From UBA2336 sp031395485 (GTDB lineage Bacteria > Bacteroidota > Bacteroidia > Cytophagales > Cyclobacteriaceae): a stretch of DNA of 64,000 nucleotides. A model generated the notes under the pieces. The model had not been told where the DNA came from. It saw only the letters and a list, made by a program, of their open reading frames with translations, and made no database searches. Shown here piece after piece: positions 63,694-64,000 of the stretch. How positions within the stretch are numbered: position 1 is the first letter of the stretch; every line of letters begins with the position of its first letter. The position numbers were made by a program, and so were the translations under genes. The stretch is from the NCBI GenBank assembly GCA_031395485.1, contig JANNUS010000009.1, positions 248,001-312,000 of the forward strand, written 5' to 3'.

Positions 63694-64000
63694 GCAATCA
63701 AAATTGCAACTTTTATACTAATAATGACTTAAAAATTATACGGAAGGGTGGTTGAGGGTGCTGATTTGTTTTGGATACATACTTTACATGCTAGCCAAAG
63801 ATTTTGGGTTAGAAATGACGTGCTCAATTTATAACTAAGCGAAGTAAAAAATTAAGTGTATTTACTAACCCGAGGCGTGGGCTGGTATAATTGGTGTGCT
63901 GCAATCCCGTGCGCGATATTCGAACACGGGATTACTTCGTCATTCTGTCACACTTTTTATCTACTAAACTGCATCCGACAAACTACTGAATGTGAAGTCA
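63694..64000. other. Right-edge intergenic stretch with an inverted repeat
   Basis: 307 bp upstream of the MoxR operon, with no convincing gene. AATCCCGTG (63903-63911) and CACGGGATT (63925-63933) pair perfectly around 13 nt; the flank ACTTCGTCATT resembles palindromic repeats common in Bacteroidota. The operon's promoter should lie in the first 100 bp, but no full consensus match is seen. Confidence 0.5.

Noticed and set aside
63964..64000. Possible C-terminus of a minus-strand gene entering from the right (reads FTFSSLSDAV then stop)
   Set aside because: Only about 12 codons are visible, which cannot be told from chance.

Overview
The window looks like a chromosomal segment of a free-living member of the Bacteroidota, probably of the Cytophagales type. 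The reasons are TonB-dependent receptors with carboxypeptidase-regulatory-like N-termini, a DUF4249 lipoprotein beside its receptor, a TPR/PD40/OmpA protein resembling PorE of the type IX secretion system, a choice-of-anchor I lipoprotein, delta-60-type repeats, no evident Shine-Dalgarno sites, and several promoters of the Bacteroidota form TTG-N19/20-TAnnTTTG. Species cannot be named from the sequence.

Layout. 1-12717 (minus strand) is a run of six genes. It starts with a membrane transporter-like protein fused to HEAT repeats and a cyclic-nucleotide-binding-like domain, then a protein with three TIR-like modules, then an nSTAND1-type NTPase with a membrane segment, a long coiled coil and WD40 repeats. 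An outer-membrane barrel protein, a propeller-like lipoprotein and a very large Ig-repeat surface protein (cut by the left edge) follow. The first three are tightly packed and form the best candidate for an undescribed signalling or conflict system.

12928-29523 carries a PorE-like OmpA protein, a QueA-like enzyme, a choice-of-anchor I lipoprotein, an o-succinylbenzoate synthase-like enzyme, a Rieske oxygenase with a small lipoprotein, a DoxX-like protein, a bestrophin channel, two TonB-dependent receptors (the second with DUF4249), and a 40-residue membrane protein. 29585-29766 is a large imperfect palindrome resembling a MITE or dispersed repeat.

29854-50376 is mostly core metabolism and envelope: a secreted HEXXH protein with propeller and barrel, pyruvate dehydrogenase E2, HslV, an AI-2E family permease, an M1 aminopeptidase, a class III aminotransferase, GapA, tRNA-Glu, two TerB-like proteins, an LTA-synthase-like enzyme, an ABC ATPase with a TolC-like protein, and ribosomal protein S1.

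50535-55815 is a 5.3-kb integrative element inserted in the 3' end of tRNA-Cys. It is bounded by a 15-bp direct repeat and encodes a tyrosine recombinase with unusual catalytic residues, an excisionase-like HTH protein, several small unknown proteins and a repeat-rich lipoprotein as cargo.

55879-63693 (minus strand) is a compact six-gene operon: DUF4159, MoxR ATPase, DUF58, a BatA-like membrane protein, a DUF4175-like membrane protein and a further membrane protein. Families were recognised by eye from motifs; no database search was run.
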